A stretch of DNA of 64,000 nucleotides, taken from contig NZ_JAFIQV010000008.1 in assembly GCF_017356015.1 (NCBI RefSeq), positions 62,001 through 126,000 on the forward strand, written 5' to 3'. The notes under the pieces were generated by a model. That model did no database searches. It was not told where the DNA came from and worked only from the letters and a program-made list of their open reading frames with translations. Below, one piece after another: positions 39,997 through 47,899 of the stretch. Each line of letters begins with the position of its first letter. Position 1 is the first letter of the stretch. Origin of the DNA: Azospirillum sp. SYSU D00513 (lineage in GTDB: Bacteria > Pseudomonadota > Alphaproteobacteria > Azospirillales > Azospirillaceae). A program made the translations under genes and the position numbers.

Positions 39997-41064
39997 ATGC
40001 AGACCGTCGTCGGATTGATGAGCGGAACCTCGATGGACGGGATCGACGCGGCGCTTGTGCGCACCGACGGCGAAACCCGGGTGGAGGGGCTCGATTTCCT
40101 GACGCTTCCCTACAGCGACGGTTTCCGCGGGCGGCTGCGCGGCTGCCTGGGCGGGCGCGGCGACGTGGCCGACGTGGAGCGCGACCTGACGGAAGAGCAC
40201 GCGCGGGCGGTCCGCCTGCTGCTGGACAAGGCGGGCGTGGACCGGGACGGCGTGGACCTCATCGGCTTTCACGGCCACACCATCCTGCACGCGCCGGAGC
40301 AGCGGCGGACCTGGCAGATCGGCGACGCCGCCCTGCTGGCGCGGCTGACCGGGATCGGGGTGGTCGCCGACTTCCGCACGGCGGACGTCGCCTCGGGCGG
40401 GCAGGGCGCCCCGCTGGTGCCCCTGTTCCACCAGGCCCTCGCTGAGGGGCTGCCGCGCCCGCTCGCCGTGCTGAACCTCGGCGGGGTCGGCAACGTCACC
40501 TGGATCGGCCGGGACGGTGATGACGTCGTCGCCTGCGACACTGGTCCTGCCAACGCGATGGTGGATGATTGGGTGCTGGCCAGGACGGGCGCACGCTTCG
40601 ACGAGAACGGCGCGCTCGCCGCCCGCGGCCGTGTGGACGAGGGCGCGCTGGCGGCCCTGCTGGCCAATCCCTATTTCGACCGGCCGGCGCCCAAGTCGCT
40701 GGACCGCGATGCCTTCGACGCGGCCCCCGTCCAGGGCCTGTCGGCGGAGGATGGCGCCGCCACCCTGACCGCCTTCGCCGCGGCCGCCGTCGCCCGCGTC
40801 GTGCCCCACCTGCCGGAACCGCCCGTGCGCTGGATCGTCAGCGGCGGCGGGCGCCACAACGGAACGCTGATGAGGATGCTGCGCGAGCGGCTGGGCGTGC
40901 CGGTGGACAACGCGGACGGGCTGGGCTGGAACGGCGACGCGCTGGAGGCGGAGGCCTTCGCCTATCTGGCGGTGCGAAGCCGCAAGGGCCTGCCGCTCAG
41001 CCTGCCCACCACCACCGGCGTGCCGGAGCCGGTCACCGGCGGGCGCTTCCACCCGGCGGCCTGA
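39997..41064 (+). CDS. anmK: Anhydro-N-acetylmuramic acid kinase
   Basis: It opens and phosphorylates 1,6-anhydro-MurNAc to MurNAc-6-phosphate during cell-wall recycling. The 355 residues start with VGLMSGTSMDGIDAAL, the family's ATP-binding signature, followed by GFHGHTILH near 90 and ACDTGPANAMVDDWV near 180. Length is typical. Adjacent to and divergent from tyrS, an arrangement found in many alphaproteobacteria. It links functionally to mepA and the lytic transglycosylases elsewhere in the window. Confidence 0.94.
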   Translation: MQTVVGLMSGTSMDGIDAALVRTDGETRVEGLDFLTLPYSDGFRGRLRGCLGGRGDVADVERDLTEEHARAVRLLLDKAGVDRDGVDLIGFHGHTILHAPEQRRTWQIGDAALLARLTGIGVVADFRTADVASGGQGAPLVPLFHQALAEGLPRPLAVLNLGGVGNVTWIGRDGDDVVACDTGPANAMVDDWVLARTGARFDENGALAARGRVDEGALAALLANPYFDRPAPKSLDRDAFDAAPVQGLSAEDGAATLTAFAAAAVARVVPHLPEPPVRWIVSGGGRHNGTLMRMLRERLGVPVDNADGLGWNGDALEAEAFAYLAVRSRKGLPLSLPTTTGVPEPVTGGRFHPAA

Positions 41065-41134
41065 TGCGCCAGCGCGGCCATGCCCCGGCCGCAGCTTCGG
41101 GCGCGGTCCGCATGCGCGTGGATGTGATCTGTCG

Positions 41135-41164
41135 TTGAAGGCCGATTGAAAGCTGGCCTAATCT
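41135..41164 (+). promoter_or_regulatory. Promoter-like pair before the small-peptide gene
   Basis: TTGAAG at 41135-41140 and TAATCT at 41159-41164 with an 18-base spacer. A transcript would begin near 41171, about 35 bases before the Shine-Dalgarno sequence of the peptide gene. Confidence 0.5.
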
Positions 41165-41205
41165 TTTCGCGCCGGACGGGAATCATCCCGGCCGGCGGAC
41201 CGAAG

Positions 41206-41365
41206 GGAGGTGACGCGCTTGCAGATGTTCCTGAGGTGGCTCCGCCGCTTCTGGTTCCGGTTGAAGATCGAATTCGAAGCCGGCTTCGACAAGGACCAGA
41301 AGTAAGGACCACGGGCGGGGCCGGGAAACCGGTCCCGCTTCAGGAGACGAAGGCGCGTCACCTCC
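41206..41365 (+). repeat. 13-bp inverted repeat enclosing a small ORF and its Shine-Dalgarno
   Basis: GGAGGTGACGCGC at 41206-41218 is perfectly complementary to GCGCGTCACCTCC at 41353-41365; two more positions inward extend the stem through a G-U pair and an A-U pair. The left arm contains the ribosome-binding site of the peptide gene; the right arm lies 48 bases after its stop. In RNA the right arm would hide the ribosome-binding site. Between them sits a second hairpin, 41315-41324 with 41329-41338, closed by a GAAA tetraloop. Confidence 0.85.
41219..41305 (+). CDS. Candidate small amphipathic peptide, 26-28 aa
   Basis: A short frame behind a very strong Shine-Dalgarno (AGGGAGGTG). TTG at 41219 is at the best distance (8 bases) and gives 28 residues; ATG at 41225 gives 26. 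The peptide starts MFLRWLRRFWFRLK and ends in an acidic/basic tail (FDKDQK). It is rich in Phe, Trp, Leu and Arg, which suits a membrane-active amphipathic helix. I do not recognise it. The surrounding inverted repeat, internal tetraloop hairpin and opposing promoters suggest a regulated small-peptide mRNA, possibly a type I toxin. No homology evidence is available here. Confidence 0.5.
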   Translation: MQMFLRWLRRFWFRLKIEFEAGFDKDQK

Positions 41366-41373
41366 TGTCCCGA

Positions 41374-41401
41374 AGCTTAGCACGCCCCGCCCGCAGTTCA
41401 A
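41374..41401 (-). promoter_or_regulatory. Promoter-like pair reading back into the small-peptide gene
   Basis: On the minus strand, TTGAAC (complement of 41396-41401) and TAAGCT (complement of 41374-41379) are spaced by 16 bases. A transcript would start near 41366, at the right arm of the inverted repeat, and run antisense to the peptide gene. Confidence 0.4.
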
Positions 41402-41411
41402 GACGGGGCGT
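41382..41411 (+). terminator. Possible terminator hairpin of the small-peptide locus
   Basis: ACGCCCCG at 41382-41389 pairs with CGGGGCGT at 41404-41411 over a 14-base loop; only a weak T-rich tail follows. It overlaps the opposing promoter-like pair. The hydrolase gene ends 38 bases further on from the other side. Confidence 0.4.
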
Positions 41412-41448
41412 TCAGGGCAGCCCTCCAGGAGGCCGCCCGCTCCGTTGC

Positions 41449-42111
41449 TTACTCCGCCACCACCGCGACCGGGCTGCCGAGCGCGCGGTCGAGATAATCG
41501 TCCACCTGGACGGCCAGCTCTTCGGAGCGGTTGGCGAAGAAGTGGTTGGCGTCCGGCACGATGCGGTGATCGATGCGGATGTCCTTCTGGTGCGACAGCT
41601 TGGTCACCAGCTTGTTCACCGCGGCCTGGGGCACAAGATCGTCCCGCTCGCCGTTGATGATGAGGCCGGACGACGGGCAGGGCGCCAGGAAGGAGAAGTC
41701 GAACTGGCTGGCCGGCGGCGAGACGGAGATGAAGCCGTCGATCTCCGGACGGCGCATCAGCAGCTGCATGCCGACCCAGGCGCCGAAGGACGCGCCCGCG
41801 ATCCAGCAGACCGGGGCGTTGGGGTTGTGCATCTGCAGCCAGTCGAGCGCCGCCGCCGCGTCGGCGAGTTCGCCTTCGCCCTTGTCGTAGCTGCCCTGGC
41901 TGCGCCCGACGCCGCGGAAATTGAAGCGCAGGGCGGAATAGCCGCGCTTCGTGAAGGCTTGGAAGAGCGTGAACACGATCTTGTTGTTCATCGTCCCGTT
42001 GTGATGCGGGTGGGGATGAAGCAACAGGGCAATCGGCGCGTTGGGCTGCTTGCCGTGAGTGTAGCGACCTTCCAGGCGGCCGGCCGGGCCGTTGATGATC
42101 ACTTCAGGCAT
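41449..42111 (-). CDS. Alpha/beta hydrolase
   Basis: A cytoplasmic serine hydrolase of 220 residues. The oxyanion segment LLLHPHPHHNGTMNN is near 30, the nucleophile elbow is GASFGAWVG near 106, the acid lies in NGERDDLVP and the histidine in PDANHFF. This arrangement matches a compact, widespread family (COG2945-like) without an assigned substrate. No signal peptide or membrane segment. It is divergent from cysE across 248 bases. Confidence 0.82.
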   Translation of the reverse strand: MPEVIINGPAGRLEGRYTHGKQPNAPIALLLHPHPHHNGTMNNKIVFTLFQAFTKRGYSALRFNFRGVGRSQGSYDKGEGELADAAAALDWLQMHNPNAPVCWIAGASFGAWVGMQLLMRRPEIDGFISVSPPASQFDFSFLAPCPSSGLIINGERDDLVPQAAVNKLVTKLSHQKDIRIDHRIVPDANHFFANRSEELAVQVDDYLDRALGSPVAVVAE

Positions 42112-42226
42112 GAGGGCGGCGTTCCTGGCACGAAGAGGTTGCCGGACCCGGCGGAACGCCGGACTCCGTATGGCCGGCGCGGAGGGCGGACCGCCCGTGC
42201 CGGATCATGAAACTCCACACACAATT

Positions 42227-42255
42227 CTTGACCGTTTTGCTTGGTCATCATATAT
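42227..42255 (+). promoter_or_regulatory. Promoter of the cysE-iscR cluster with possible operator
   Basis: TTGACC at 42227-42232 and TATATG at 42250-42255 are spaced by 17 bases. Within them TGACC (42228-42232) and GGTCA (42242-42246) form a palindrome with a 9-base centre, a likely place for a repressor. The gene for an Rrf2/IscR regulator lies in the same cluster; a link is inference. Confidence 0.55.
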
Positions 42256-42359
42256 GCGTCACACGTCCTCCCGGGCTACCCGCGACTCCGGCGAGGCTCC
42301 TGCCTTGCCAACCGGGGCTTTTCCCGTAGAGGCCGGACTATACCACGGCGGGTGATCTC

Positions 42360-43103
42360 GTGTTCAAGCATCTTCGCGAAGAGATCGACGGCATCATGGA
42401 ACGCGACCCGGCCGCGCGGTCGCGGCTGGAGGTGGCGGTCTGCTATCCCGGTTTCCACGCCATCGTCCTCCATCGTCTCGCGCACTACTGCTGGGAGCGG
42501 GGCTGGCGGCTCGCCGCCCGCTTCACCTCGCAGATGTCGCGCTTCCTGACGGGCATCGAGATCCATCCGGCCGCGAAGATCGGTCGGCGCTTCTTCATCG
42601 ACCACGGCATGGGCGTGGTGATCGGTGAGACGGCGGAGATCGGCGACGATGTCACCCTCTACCAGGGCGTCACGCTGGGCGGCACGGCGCTGCACCAGGG
42701 CAAGCGCCACCCGACCATCGGCAACGGCGTGATCGTCGGCGCCGGGGCCAAGGTGCTGGGCGGCTTCACGGTGAACGACGGTGCCCGCGTCGGCTCCAAC
42801 GCCGTGGTGGTGAAGGAGGTGCCGGCGGGCGCCACGGTGGTCGGCATCCCGGCCAAGGTCGTGTCCCGCACGCCGGAGGAGGCGCAGGGCTTTCTCGCCT
42901 ATGGCACGCCTTGCGGCGACATCCCCGACCCCGTCGCCCGCGCGCTGACCGGCCTGCTCGACCAGGTGGCCGGCCTGCGTCAGCGGGTGGAGGAGCTGGA
43001 GGCCGAACGCGCCGGCCTCGCGGCTCCGGCAGCAGGCGTGAGCGGGGTGAAGGGCGCCCTGCGGGAGCCGGTCCCGACGAACGGTTCCGCGAACCCCTGT
43101 TGA
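42360..43103 (+). CDS. cysE: Serine O-acetyltransferase
   Basis: It makes O-acetylserine from serine and acetyl-CoA, the carbon precursor of cysteine. The 247 residues begin at a GTG. The left-handed beta-helix of hexapeptide repeats is clear: [20 protein letters not shown], then GVTLGGT and [16 protein letters not shown]. The C-terminal 40 residues predict a coiled coil ([14 protein letters not shown]) in place of the usual short tail. Being first in a cluster with iscR and a desulfurase, it probably supplies cysteine for Fe-S assembly. Confidence 0.94.
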   Translation: MFKHLREEIDGIMERDPAARSRLEVAVCYPGFHAIVLHRLAHYCWERGWRLAARFTSQMSRFLTGIEIHPAAKIGRRFFIDHGMGVVIGETAEIGDDVTLYQGVTLGGTALHQGKRHPTIGNGVIVGAGAKVLGGFTVNDGARVGSNAVVVKEVPAGATVVGIPAKVVSRTPEEAQGFLAYGTPCGDIPDPVARALTGLLDQVAGLRQRVEELEAERAGLAAPAAGVSGVKGALREPVPTNGSANPC

Positions 43104-43150
43104 CCGGCAACTTTTGACATGGCGCCCGCCCGGACTGGTGGAGAACTGAC

Positions 43151-43648
43151 GTGAGGTTGAGCACCAAGGGCCGCTACGCCGTCATGGCGATGGCCGATCT
43201 GGCCGCCACCAGCCGGGGCCAATGCGGGCGGACGGGTGAACCCGTGGCCCTGGCCGACATTGCCTCGCGCCAGGACATCTCGCTGTCCTACCTGGAGCAG
43301 CTCTTCGCCAAGCTGCGTCGCGGCGGGCTGGTGACCAGCGTGCGCGGGCCCGGCGGCGGCTACCGGCTGGGCCGGCCCGCCGAGGAGACGCGCATTTCCG
43401 ATATCATCCTCGCCGTGGACGAGCCGATCCGCACCACCCGCTGCACCGAGCCCGGGCAGGGCTGCCAGGGCGGCAGCCGGCGCTGCCTGACCCACGACCT
43501 GTGGGAAGGGCTGGGCGACCAGATCCACCGCTATCTCAGCTCCGTGACCCTGGCCGACGTGGTCGGGCGGCGGATCGGACGGGATGGCGCGGACGCGGCG
43601 GCAAGCCCGAGCCCGGCGACCGAAGAGGCCGCCCTCGCCGCCGAATGA
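43151..43648 (+). CDS. iscR: Rrf2-family Fe-S cluster regulator (IscR)
   Basis: A 165-residue winged-helix repressor that senses Fe-S supply through its own cluster. The start is a GTG. The N-terminal winged helix includes MRLSTKGRYAVMAMADLA and YLEQLFAKLRRGGLVTSVRG. Three cysteines, C98, C105 and C112, in CTEPGQGCQGGSRRC, are placed where IscR binds [2Fe-2S]; the spacings are one residue longer than the E. coli set. It is followed by a cysteine desulfurase. It probably controls this cluster and other Fe-S genes. Confidence 0.9.
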   Translation: MRLSTKGRYAVMAMADLAATSRGQCGRTGEPVALADIASRQDISLSYLEQLFAKLRRGGLVTSVRGPGGGYRLGRPAEETRISDIILAVDEPIRTTRCTEPGQGCQGGSRRCLTHDLWEGLGDQIHRYLSSVTLADVVGRRIGRDGADAAASPSPATEEAALAAE

Positions 43649-43657
43649 TTGCGCTCA

Positions 43658-43691
43658 GATGACCATTGCTCTCCGATGACCATTGCTCTCC
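43658..43691. repeat. Tandem 17-bp repeat at the desulfurase start
   Basis: GATGACCATTGCTCTCC occurs twice in a row (43658-43674 and 43675-43691), then continues as GATGAAC, which holds the start codon of the desulfurase. A degenerate earlier copy, ATTGCGCTCAGATGA, precedes it. Each copy holds an ATG followed by TGA-like context, and the unit is not a multiple of three. Confidence 0.85.
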
Positions 43692-43692
43692 G

Positions 43693-44805
43693 ATGAACAA
43701 GGTGTATTTCGACCACAACGCCTCGTCCCCGCTGAAGCCGGCGGTGAAGGAGGCGATGGTGCGGGCGCTGGACCTCACCGGCAACCCCTCCTCGGTCCAC
43801 GGCTTCGGGCGCACGGTGCGCCGGGCGGTGGAGGAGGCGCGGGCGCGGGTCGCGGCGCTGGCCGCCGTGAAGCCGGCGCAGGTCTTCTTCACCGGCAGCG
43901 GGACCGAGGCGAACAACCTTGCGCTCCGCGGTTTCCCGGACCGGCGCGTGATCCTTTCCGAAATCGAGCACGACTCCGCGCTGGCGGCGGCACCCGGTGC
44001 CGCGCGCATCCCGGTCACCAGCTGGGGCGCCGCCGAGCTGGGCGCACTGGAACGGCTGCTGACGGAAGGGGAAAGGCCGGCGCTCGTATCCCTGATGCTG
44101 GCGAACAACGAGACCGGCGTGATCCAGCCGGTGGAGGAAGCGGCGCGGCTCGCCCACGCCTGGGGCGCGCTGTTCCATTGCGACGCCGTGCAGGCGGCCG
44201 GGCGCCTGCCGCTCGACCTGGCGGCACTCGGCGCCGACCTGATGACCGTCTCGGCCCACAAGATCGGCGGCCCGTCCGGCGTCGGCGCGCTGATCGTCCG
44301 GGAAGGGCTGGACCCGGAACCGCTGATCCTCGGCGGCGGGCAGGAGCGGCGCCGCCGCGCCGGCACCGAGAACGTCGTCGGCATCGTCGGCTTCGGCGCC
44401 GCCGCAGCACTGGCGCTGGAGGATCTGCCCAAGGCGGCGGAAACCACGGCTCTGCGCGACCGGCTGGAGGCCGGGGCATTGGCCCTGGCGCCGGCGGCGC
44501 GCGTGATGGGCGCCGAGGCACCCCGCGTCGGCAACACGAGCTGCCTCCTCCTGCCGGGCCTGCCCGGCGAGACGCAGGTGATGGCGCTCGACCTCGCGGG
44601 CGTGGCGGTCAGCGCCGGCTCCGCCTGCTCCAGCGGCAAGGTCAAGCCGTCGCACGTGCTGGCCGCGATGGGCGAGGACGCGGTCAACGCCGCCTCGGCG
44701 ATCCGCGTCAGCCTGGGCTGGGACAGCGACGTAGCGGGCGTGGAACGGTTCCTCGCCGCCTGGGGCGCCATGGCCGCGCGCCACGCCCGGTCTTCGGCGG
44801 CATGA
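43693..44805 (+). CDS. Cysteine desulfurase (NifS/IscS family)
   Basis: A PLP enzyme of 370 residues that takes sulfur from cysteine and passes it on as persulfide. It opens with the typical YFDHNASSP. The PLP lysine is K190 in SAHKIGGPSG and the persulfide cysteine is C312 in GSACSSGKVKPSH, on the mobile loop. This is the branch that precedes iscS in many alphaproteobacteria rather than canonical IscS. Here it is the only desulfurase in the cluster. The ATG at 43693 lies directly after a tandem repeat and has no good ribosome-binding site. Confidence 0.88.
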   Translation: MNKVYFDHNASSPLKPAVKEAMVRALDLTGNPSSVHGFGRTVRRAVEEARARVAALAAVKPAQVFFTGSGTEANNLALRGFPDRRVILSEIEHDSALAAAPGAARIPVTSWGAAELGALERLLTEGERPALVSLMLANNETGVIQPVEEAARLAHAWGALFHCDAVQAAGRLPLDLAALGADLMTVSAHKIGGPSGVGALIVREGLDPEPLILGGGQERRRRAGTENVVGIVGFGAAAALALEDLPKAAETTALRDRLEAGALALAPAARVMGAEAPRVGNTSCLLLPGLPGETQVMALDLAGVAVSAGSACSSGKVKPSHVLAAMGEDAVNAASAIRVSLGWDSDVAGVERFLAAWGAMAARHARSSAA

Positions 44806-44905
44806 GGGGCCGTCCGCCGATGGCCGCGCTTGCGTCGGTGATCGCTTCTCGGTATGACGCGCCCGGACCCTGGGCGAACGGCTTCGCCCCTGCGCGCTCC
44901 GACGG

Positions 44906-45574
44906 ATGGCGAAGATGAGCAACTCCGACTCCGGCCGGCCCACCGGCCCGCCCGCCGGCCCGAAGGGCATCGCCGGCGCCATCGACGGCGACATGCAGCC
45001 CTGCTGGCTGTGCGGCCGCTCCGTTTCGGCGCGCGCTCTGTTCTGCCACGCCTGCGGCGCCGTGCAGGCCCCGCGCGAGCTGGACGCCTTCGCGCGGCTG
45101 GGCATGGAGCGGCGCTTCGACATCGAGCTGGAGGCGCTGAACCGCCAGTATGCCGGCTTCACCCGCGCGCTCGACCCCGACCGCTTCAAGGCGCGCGGCC
45201 CCCGCCAGCAGGAGCACGCCCGCGCCCAGGCCGCGGCGCTGACCGAGGCCCACGCCACCCTGCGCGACCCGGTCCGCCGCGCCCGGTATCTGCTGGAACT
45301 GCTGGGCAGCCCCCCAACGGAAGCTCCGGCCGAGCCGGAGGAGGAGATCGCCGACCTGCGCGCCACGCTCGCTGGCACGGAGGACGTTCTGGCCGTGGAC
45401 CGGCTGGCCCACGCCGTGGGGCAGCGGATCGAGGCCTGCATCAAATACCTCGCCATCGCCTTCCGCAACGGGCAGGCCGACAACGCCGCCCGCATCCTTG
45501 CCCGGCTCGAACAGCTCGAGGAGCTGAGCGCCCGGGCGCGGGAGCGGCGCGCCGGTTTCGCCGCGAACCCGTGA
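44906..45574 (+). CDS. hscB: Fe-S assembly co-chaperone HscB with altered J motif
   Basis: A J-domain protein of 222 residues that normally brings IscU to its Hsp70, HscA. An N-terminal tetracysteine zinc site (C33, C36, C47, C50 in [18 protein letters not shown]) precedes the J domain, as in alphaproteobacterial and mitochondrial HscB. The Hsp70-activating HPD motif is here DPD (D90-P91-D92 in LDPDRFK), so the essential histidine is replaced. The C-terminal three-helix domain (about 145-215) is present. No hscA and no iscU are adjacent. A second in-frame ATG is at 44915. The fold is clear; full co-chaperone activity is doubtful. Confidence 0.83.
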   Translation: MAKMSNSDSGRPTGPPAGPKGIAGAIDGDMQPCWLCGRSVSARALFCHACGAVQAPRELDAFARLGMERRFDIELEALNRQYAGFTRALDPDRFKARGPRQQEHARAQAAALTEAHATLRDPVRRARYLLELLGSPPTEAPAEPEEEIADLRATLAGTEDVLAVDRLAHAVGQRIEACIKYLAIAFRNGQADNAARILARLEQLEELSARARERRAGFAANP

Positions 45575-45633
45575 CCCCTTCAAGAACCAGACCCTTTTCA
45601 ACAACAACGCACCGCCTTCAGGAGAGCACCCCG

Positions 45634-45963
45634 ATGCCCAAGATGACCTTCCTCGAGCCCAACGGAACCCGCCACGAGGTGGACGCCCCGCTTGGCCTGT
45701 CCGTCCTCGAGATCGCTCACAAGAACGGGCTCGACCTGGAGGGCGCCTGCGAGGGCTCGCTCGCCTGCTCGACCTGCCACGTCATCGTTGAGCCGCAGTG
45801 GTTCGACGTACTGAACGAGGCGTCGGAGGACGAGGAGGACATGCTCGACCTCGCCTTCGGCCTGACCAAGACCTCGCGCCTCGGCTGCCAGATCATCATG
45901 ACCGAGGAGCTGGACGGGCTGACCGTCCGCCTGCCGGGCGGCTCCAACAACGCCCTGCGCTGA
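45634..45963 (+). CDS. fdx: ISC-type [2Fe-2S] ferredoxin
   Basis: An electron carrier for Fe-S cluster assembly, 109 residues. The cluster ligands are C39, C45, C48 ([12 protein letters not shown]) and C85 (SRLGCQI), the adrenodoxin-type pattern. AGGAGAG is nine bases before the ATG. It follows hscB after 59 bases, as in the isc operons of proteobacteria, but hscA, normally between them, is absent. Confidence 0.94.
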   Translation: MPKMTFLEPNGTRHEVDAPLGLSVLEIAHKNGLDLEGACEGSLACSTCHVIVEPQWFDVLNEASEDEEDMLDLAFGLTKTSRLGCQIIMTEELDGLTVRLPGGSNNALR

Positions 45964-46058
45964 AGACCGCCGCCGCCGCGGGGGCGCATGACAGCGCTCC
46001 CGCGGCGGCGCGTGCATTTTTCTTGGCCTGGAAAGGCCATTCGCCCATATAGGGCGCC

Positions 46059-47183
46059 ATGAACTCCCTCGGCCTTTCCAAGCGTCCCCAGGACACCCGC
46101 GTGGTCGTCGCCATGTCGGGCGGCGTCGATTCCTCGGTCACCGCGGCCATGCTGCGGGAGGAGGGCTACGACGTCGTCGGGATCACGCTCCAGCTCTACG
46201 ATCACGGCATCGCGCTCCAGAAGAAGGGCGCCTGCTGCGCCGGCCAGGACATCTACGACGCCCGGCAGGTCTCCGACCGCATCGGCATCCCGCATTATGT
46301 GCTGGATTACGAGGGGCGCTTCTCCCAGGACGTGATGGAGGATTTCGCCGACACCTATCTGCGCGGCGAGACCCCGATTCCCTGCGTGCGCTGCAACCAG
46401 CGCGTCAAGTTCCGCGACCTGCTGAACACCGCCCGCGACCTCGGCGCCGACGCGCTGGCGACCGGCCATTACGTGCGCCGCTTCCAGGCCGATGGCGGCC
46501 GGGCGGAGCTGCACCGCGCCATCGACCCCAACCGGGACCAGAGCTATTTCTTGTTCGCCACGACGCAGGAGCAGCTCGACTTCCTGCGCTTTCCGCTGGG
46601 CGGCCTGACCAAGCCGGAGACGCGCGCGCTGGCCGAGCGCTACGCGCTGGAGGTCGCGGCCAAGCCGGACAGCCAGGACATCTGTTTCGTGCCCAACGGC
46701 AACTACGCCGATGTGGTGGCGAAGCTGCGCCCCGGCGCGGTGGAGCCCGGCGACATCGTCCATGTGGACGGGCGCGTGCTGGGCCGCCACAAGGGCGTCG
46801 TCCATTATACGGTCGGCCAGCGCAAGGGGCTGGGCATCGGCGGCATCCGGGGCGAGGAGGAGCCGCTCTACGTCGTCCGCATTGAACCGGCCCAGCGCCG
46901 CGTCGTCGTCGGTCCGCGCGACGCGCTGGCCCGCACGGCGGTGCTGGTCCGCGACCTGAACTGGCTCGGCCCCGACCTCGGCCCCGGCGAATCGCTGGAG
47001 GTGGAGGTGAAGCTCCGCTCCGCCCAGCCGCTGTCGGCCGCCACGCTGCGGCTGACCGGCCCGGCCGAGGCGCGCGTGGAACTGCACGCCCCCCAGCATG
47101 GCGTCGCCCCCGGCCAGGCCTGCGTCGTCTATGACGGCGACCGCGTGCTCGGCGGCGGCTGGATCGCCGGCACGCAGGCGTGA
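46059..47183 (+). CDS. mnmA: tRNA-specific 2-thiouridylase
   Basis: It thiolates the wobble uridine (U34) of tRNA-Glu, tRNA-Lys and tRNA-Gln, using sulfur relayed from a cysteine desulfurase. The 374 residues contain the PP-loop [12 protein letters not shown] near residue 17, the first catalytic cysteine in [10 protein letters not shown] near 108 and the second in [12 protein letters not shown] near 207. Length is normal. Its place directly after desulfurase, hscB and fdx fits its need for sulfur. A tRNA-Met pair follows. Confidence 0.95.
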   Translation: MNSLGLSKRPQDTRVVVAMSGGVDSSVTAAMLREEGYDVVGITLQLYDHGIALQKKGACCAGQDIYDARQVSDRIGIPHYVLDYEGRFSQDVMEDFADTYLRGETPIPCVRCNQRVKFRDLLNTARDLGADALATGHYVRRFQADGGRAELHRAIDPNRDQSYFLFATTQEQLDFLRFPLGGLTKPETRALAERYALEVAAKPDSQDICFVPNGNYADVVAKLRPGAVEPGDIVHVDGRVLGRHKGVVHYTVGQRKGLGIGGIRGEEEPLYVVRIEPAQRRVVVGPRDALARTAVLVRDLNWLGPDLGPGESLEVEVKLRSAQPLSAATLRLTGPAEARVELHAPQHGVAPGQACVVYDGDRVLGGGWIAGTQA

Positions 47184-47225
47184 GCGTGGCCGTACGGAAA
47201 GGGCGACATTTTCGCTGAAACGGTG

Positions 47226-47255
47226 TTGACACCTCTCCGGCGGATCGAATACATA
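47226..47255 (+). promoter_or_regulatory. Promoter of the tRNA-Met pair
   Basis: TTGACA at 47226-47231 and TACATA at 47250-47255, spacer 18 bases. A leader of about 60 bases runs to the first tRNA. GGGCGCC after the -10 box may be a stringent-type discriminator. Confidence 0.75.
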
Positions 47256-47325
47256 GGGCGCCCCGGACGGAACGAACGGACAAGCGCCGAAACGGACCGC
47301 CGGGGCTGAGGATGATGGCTGTCGT

Positions 47326-47400
47326 GGCAGCGTAGCTCAGTGGTAGAGCAGGGGAATCATAATCCCTTGGTCGGGGGTTCAAATCCCTCCGCTGCTACCA
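47326..47400 (+). tRNA. tRNA-Met(CAT), copy 1
   Basis: A 75-base cloverleaf with encoded CCA. The acceptor pairs GGCAGCG with CGCTGCT (first pair G-U), the D arm is GCTCAGTGGTAGAGC, the anticodon loop ATCATAA gives CAT, and the T arm is GGGGGTTCAAATCCCTC. It resembles the elongator tRNA-Met of alphaproteobacteria. An initiator would lack the first-pair match, and tRNA-Ile2 (lysidine-modified CAT) cannot be fully excluded. Confidence 0.92.
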
Positions 47401-47432
47401 TCATCCCCTCGGAACAGGATGGTCGCCTCTAT

Positions 47433-47507
47433 GGCAGCGTAGCTCAGTGGTAGAGCAGGGGAATCATAATCCCTTGGTCGGGGGTTCAAATCCCTCCGCT
47501 GCTACCA
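47433..47507 (+). tRNA. tRNA-Met(CAT), copy 2
   Basis: Identical in all 75 bases to copy 1 and separated from it by 32 bases, so the two come from a recent duplication or gene conversion and share one promoter and one terminator. Anticodon CAT, encoded CCA. Confidence 0.92.
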
Positions 47508-47514
47508 TCAAAAG

Positions 47515-47556
47515 AACCCCGTCGGGCTTTATGGCCTGGCGGGGTTTTTGTTTTTG
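47515..47556 (+). terminator. Intrinsic terminator of the tRNA-Met pair
   Basis: The stem AACCCCG with CGGGGTT extends inward through T-G and CGGGC/GCCTG pairs. It is followed by a T-rich tail (TTTTTGTTTTT). Confidence 0.88.
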
Positions 47557-47894
47557 ACTGCTTTTCTCCTTACGCTCTGCAATGATTGGCTGGATTTGGG
47601 GCGGGCTATTCTCAGGATAATATCATCTGCACTCCGTTCAGGAGGGGTTCCGCAAGAGCAGCTTTGGCAAGCGAAGCTCCAAGATTGACACCGCCAGCAA
47701 TCCAAACCATATTCCTTTCCAAGCGTTATTCGAATGCGATGGAGCTTGCTGAGGTGAGAACGGCTGTCTCACGCACCAAGCCGACTTGATCGGTTGGGTG
47801 AAGTAGCTCGCGAGGGCGAAGAGATCCGGGGGTTGCAATCCGGCTCAAGTTTCATCGCGCATCTGTTGAAGGCCCCGTCGGCAAGGCGGGGCCT
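47557..47894. other. Lower-GC gene-free stretch after tRNA-Met
   Basis: About 340 bases whose base composition is visibly lower in GC than the surroundings. Only short frames exist (66-67 codons on either strand) and none has a convincing start or recognisable product. Its place behind tRNA genes and before a phage-type protein suggests remains of an integrated element, but I see no integrase and no repeat of the tRNA 3' end. Confidence 0.4.
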
Positions 47895-47899
47895 TCAAC
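47865..47899. terminator. Hairpin at the end of the PBECR3-like gene
   Basis: GTTGAAGGCCCCG at 47865-47877 and CGGGGCCTTCAAC at 47887-47899, a perfect 13-bp stem with a 9-base loop. The stop codon of the leftward gene is inside the right arm. No T-run on either strand. Confidence 0.6.

Noticed and set aside
41158..41361. 67-codon minus-strand frame opposite the small peptide
   Set aside because: Its GTG is only two or three bases from the mirror-image Shine-Dalgarno created by the inverted repeat, and the product is Arg/Ser-rich without structure. It remains a weak alternative.
47800..47860. tRNA-like remnant (AGTAGCTC and GGGGGTTGCAATCC) suggestive of an attachment-site copy
   Set aside because: Similarity to the tRNA-Met D and T arms is too short and interrupted; no continuous repeat of the tRNA 3' end.
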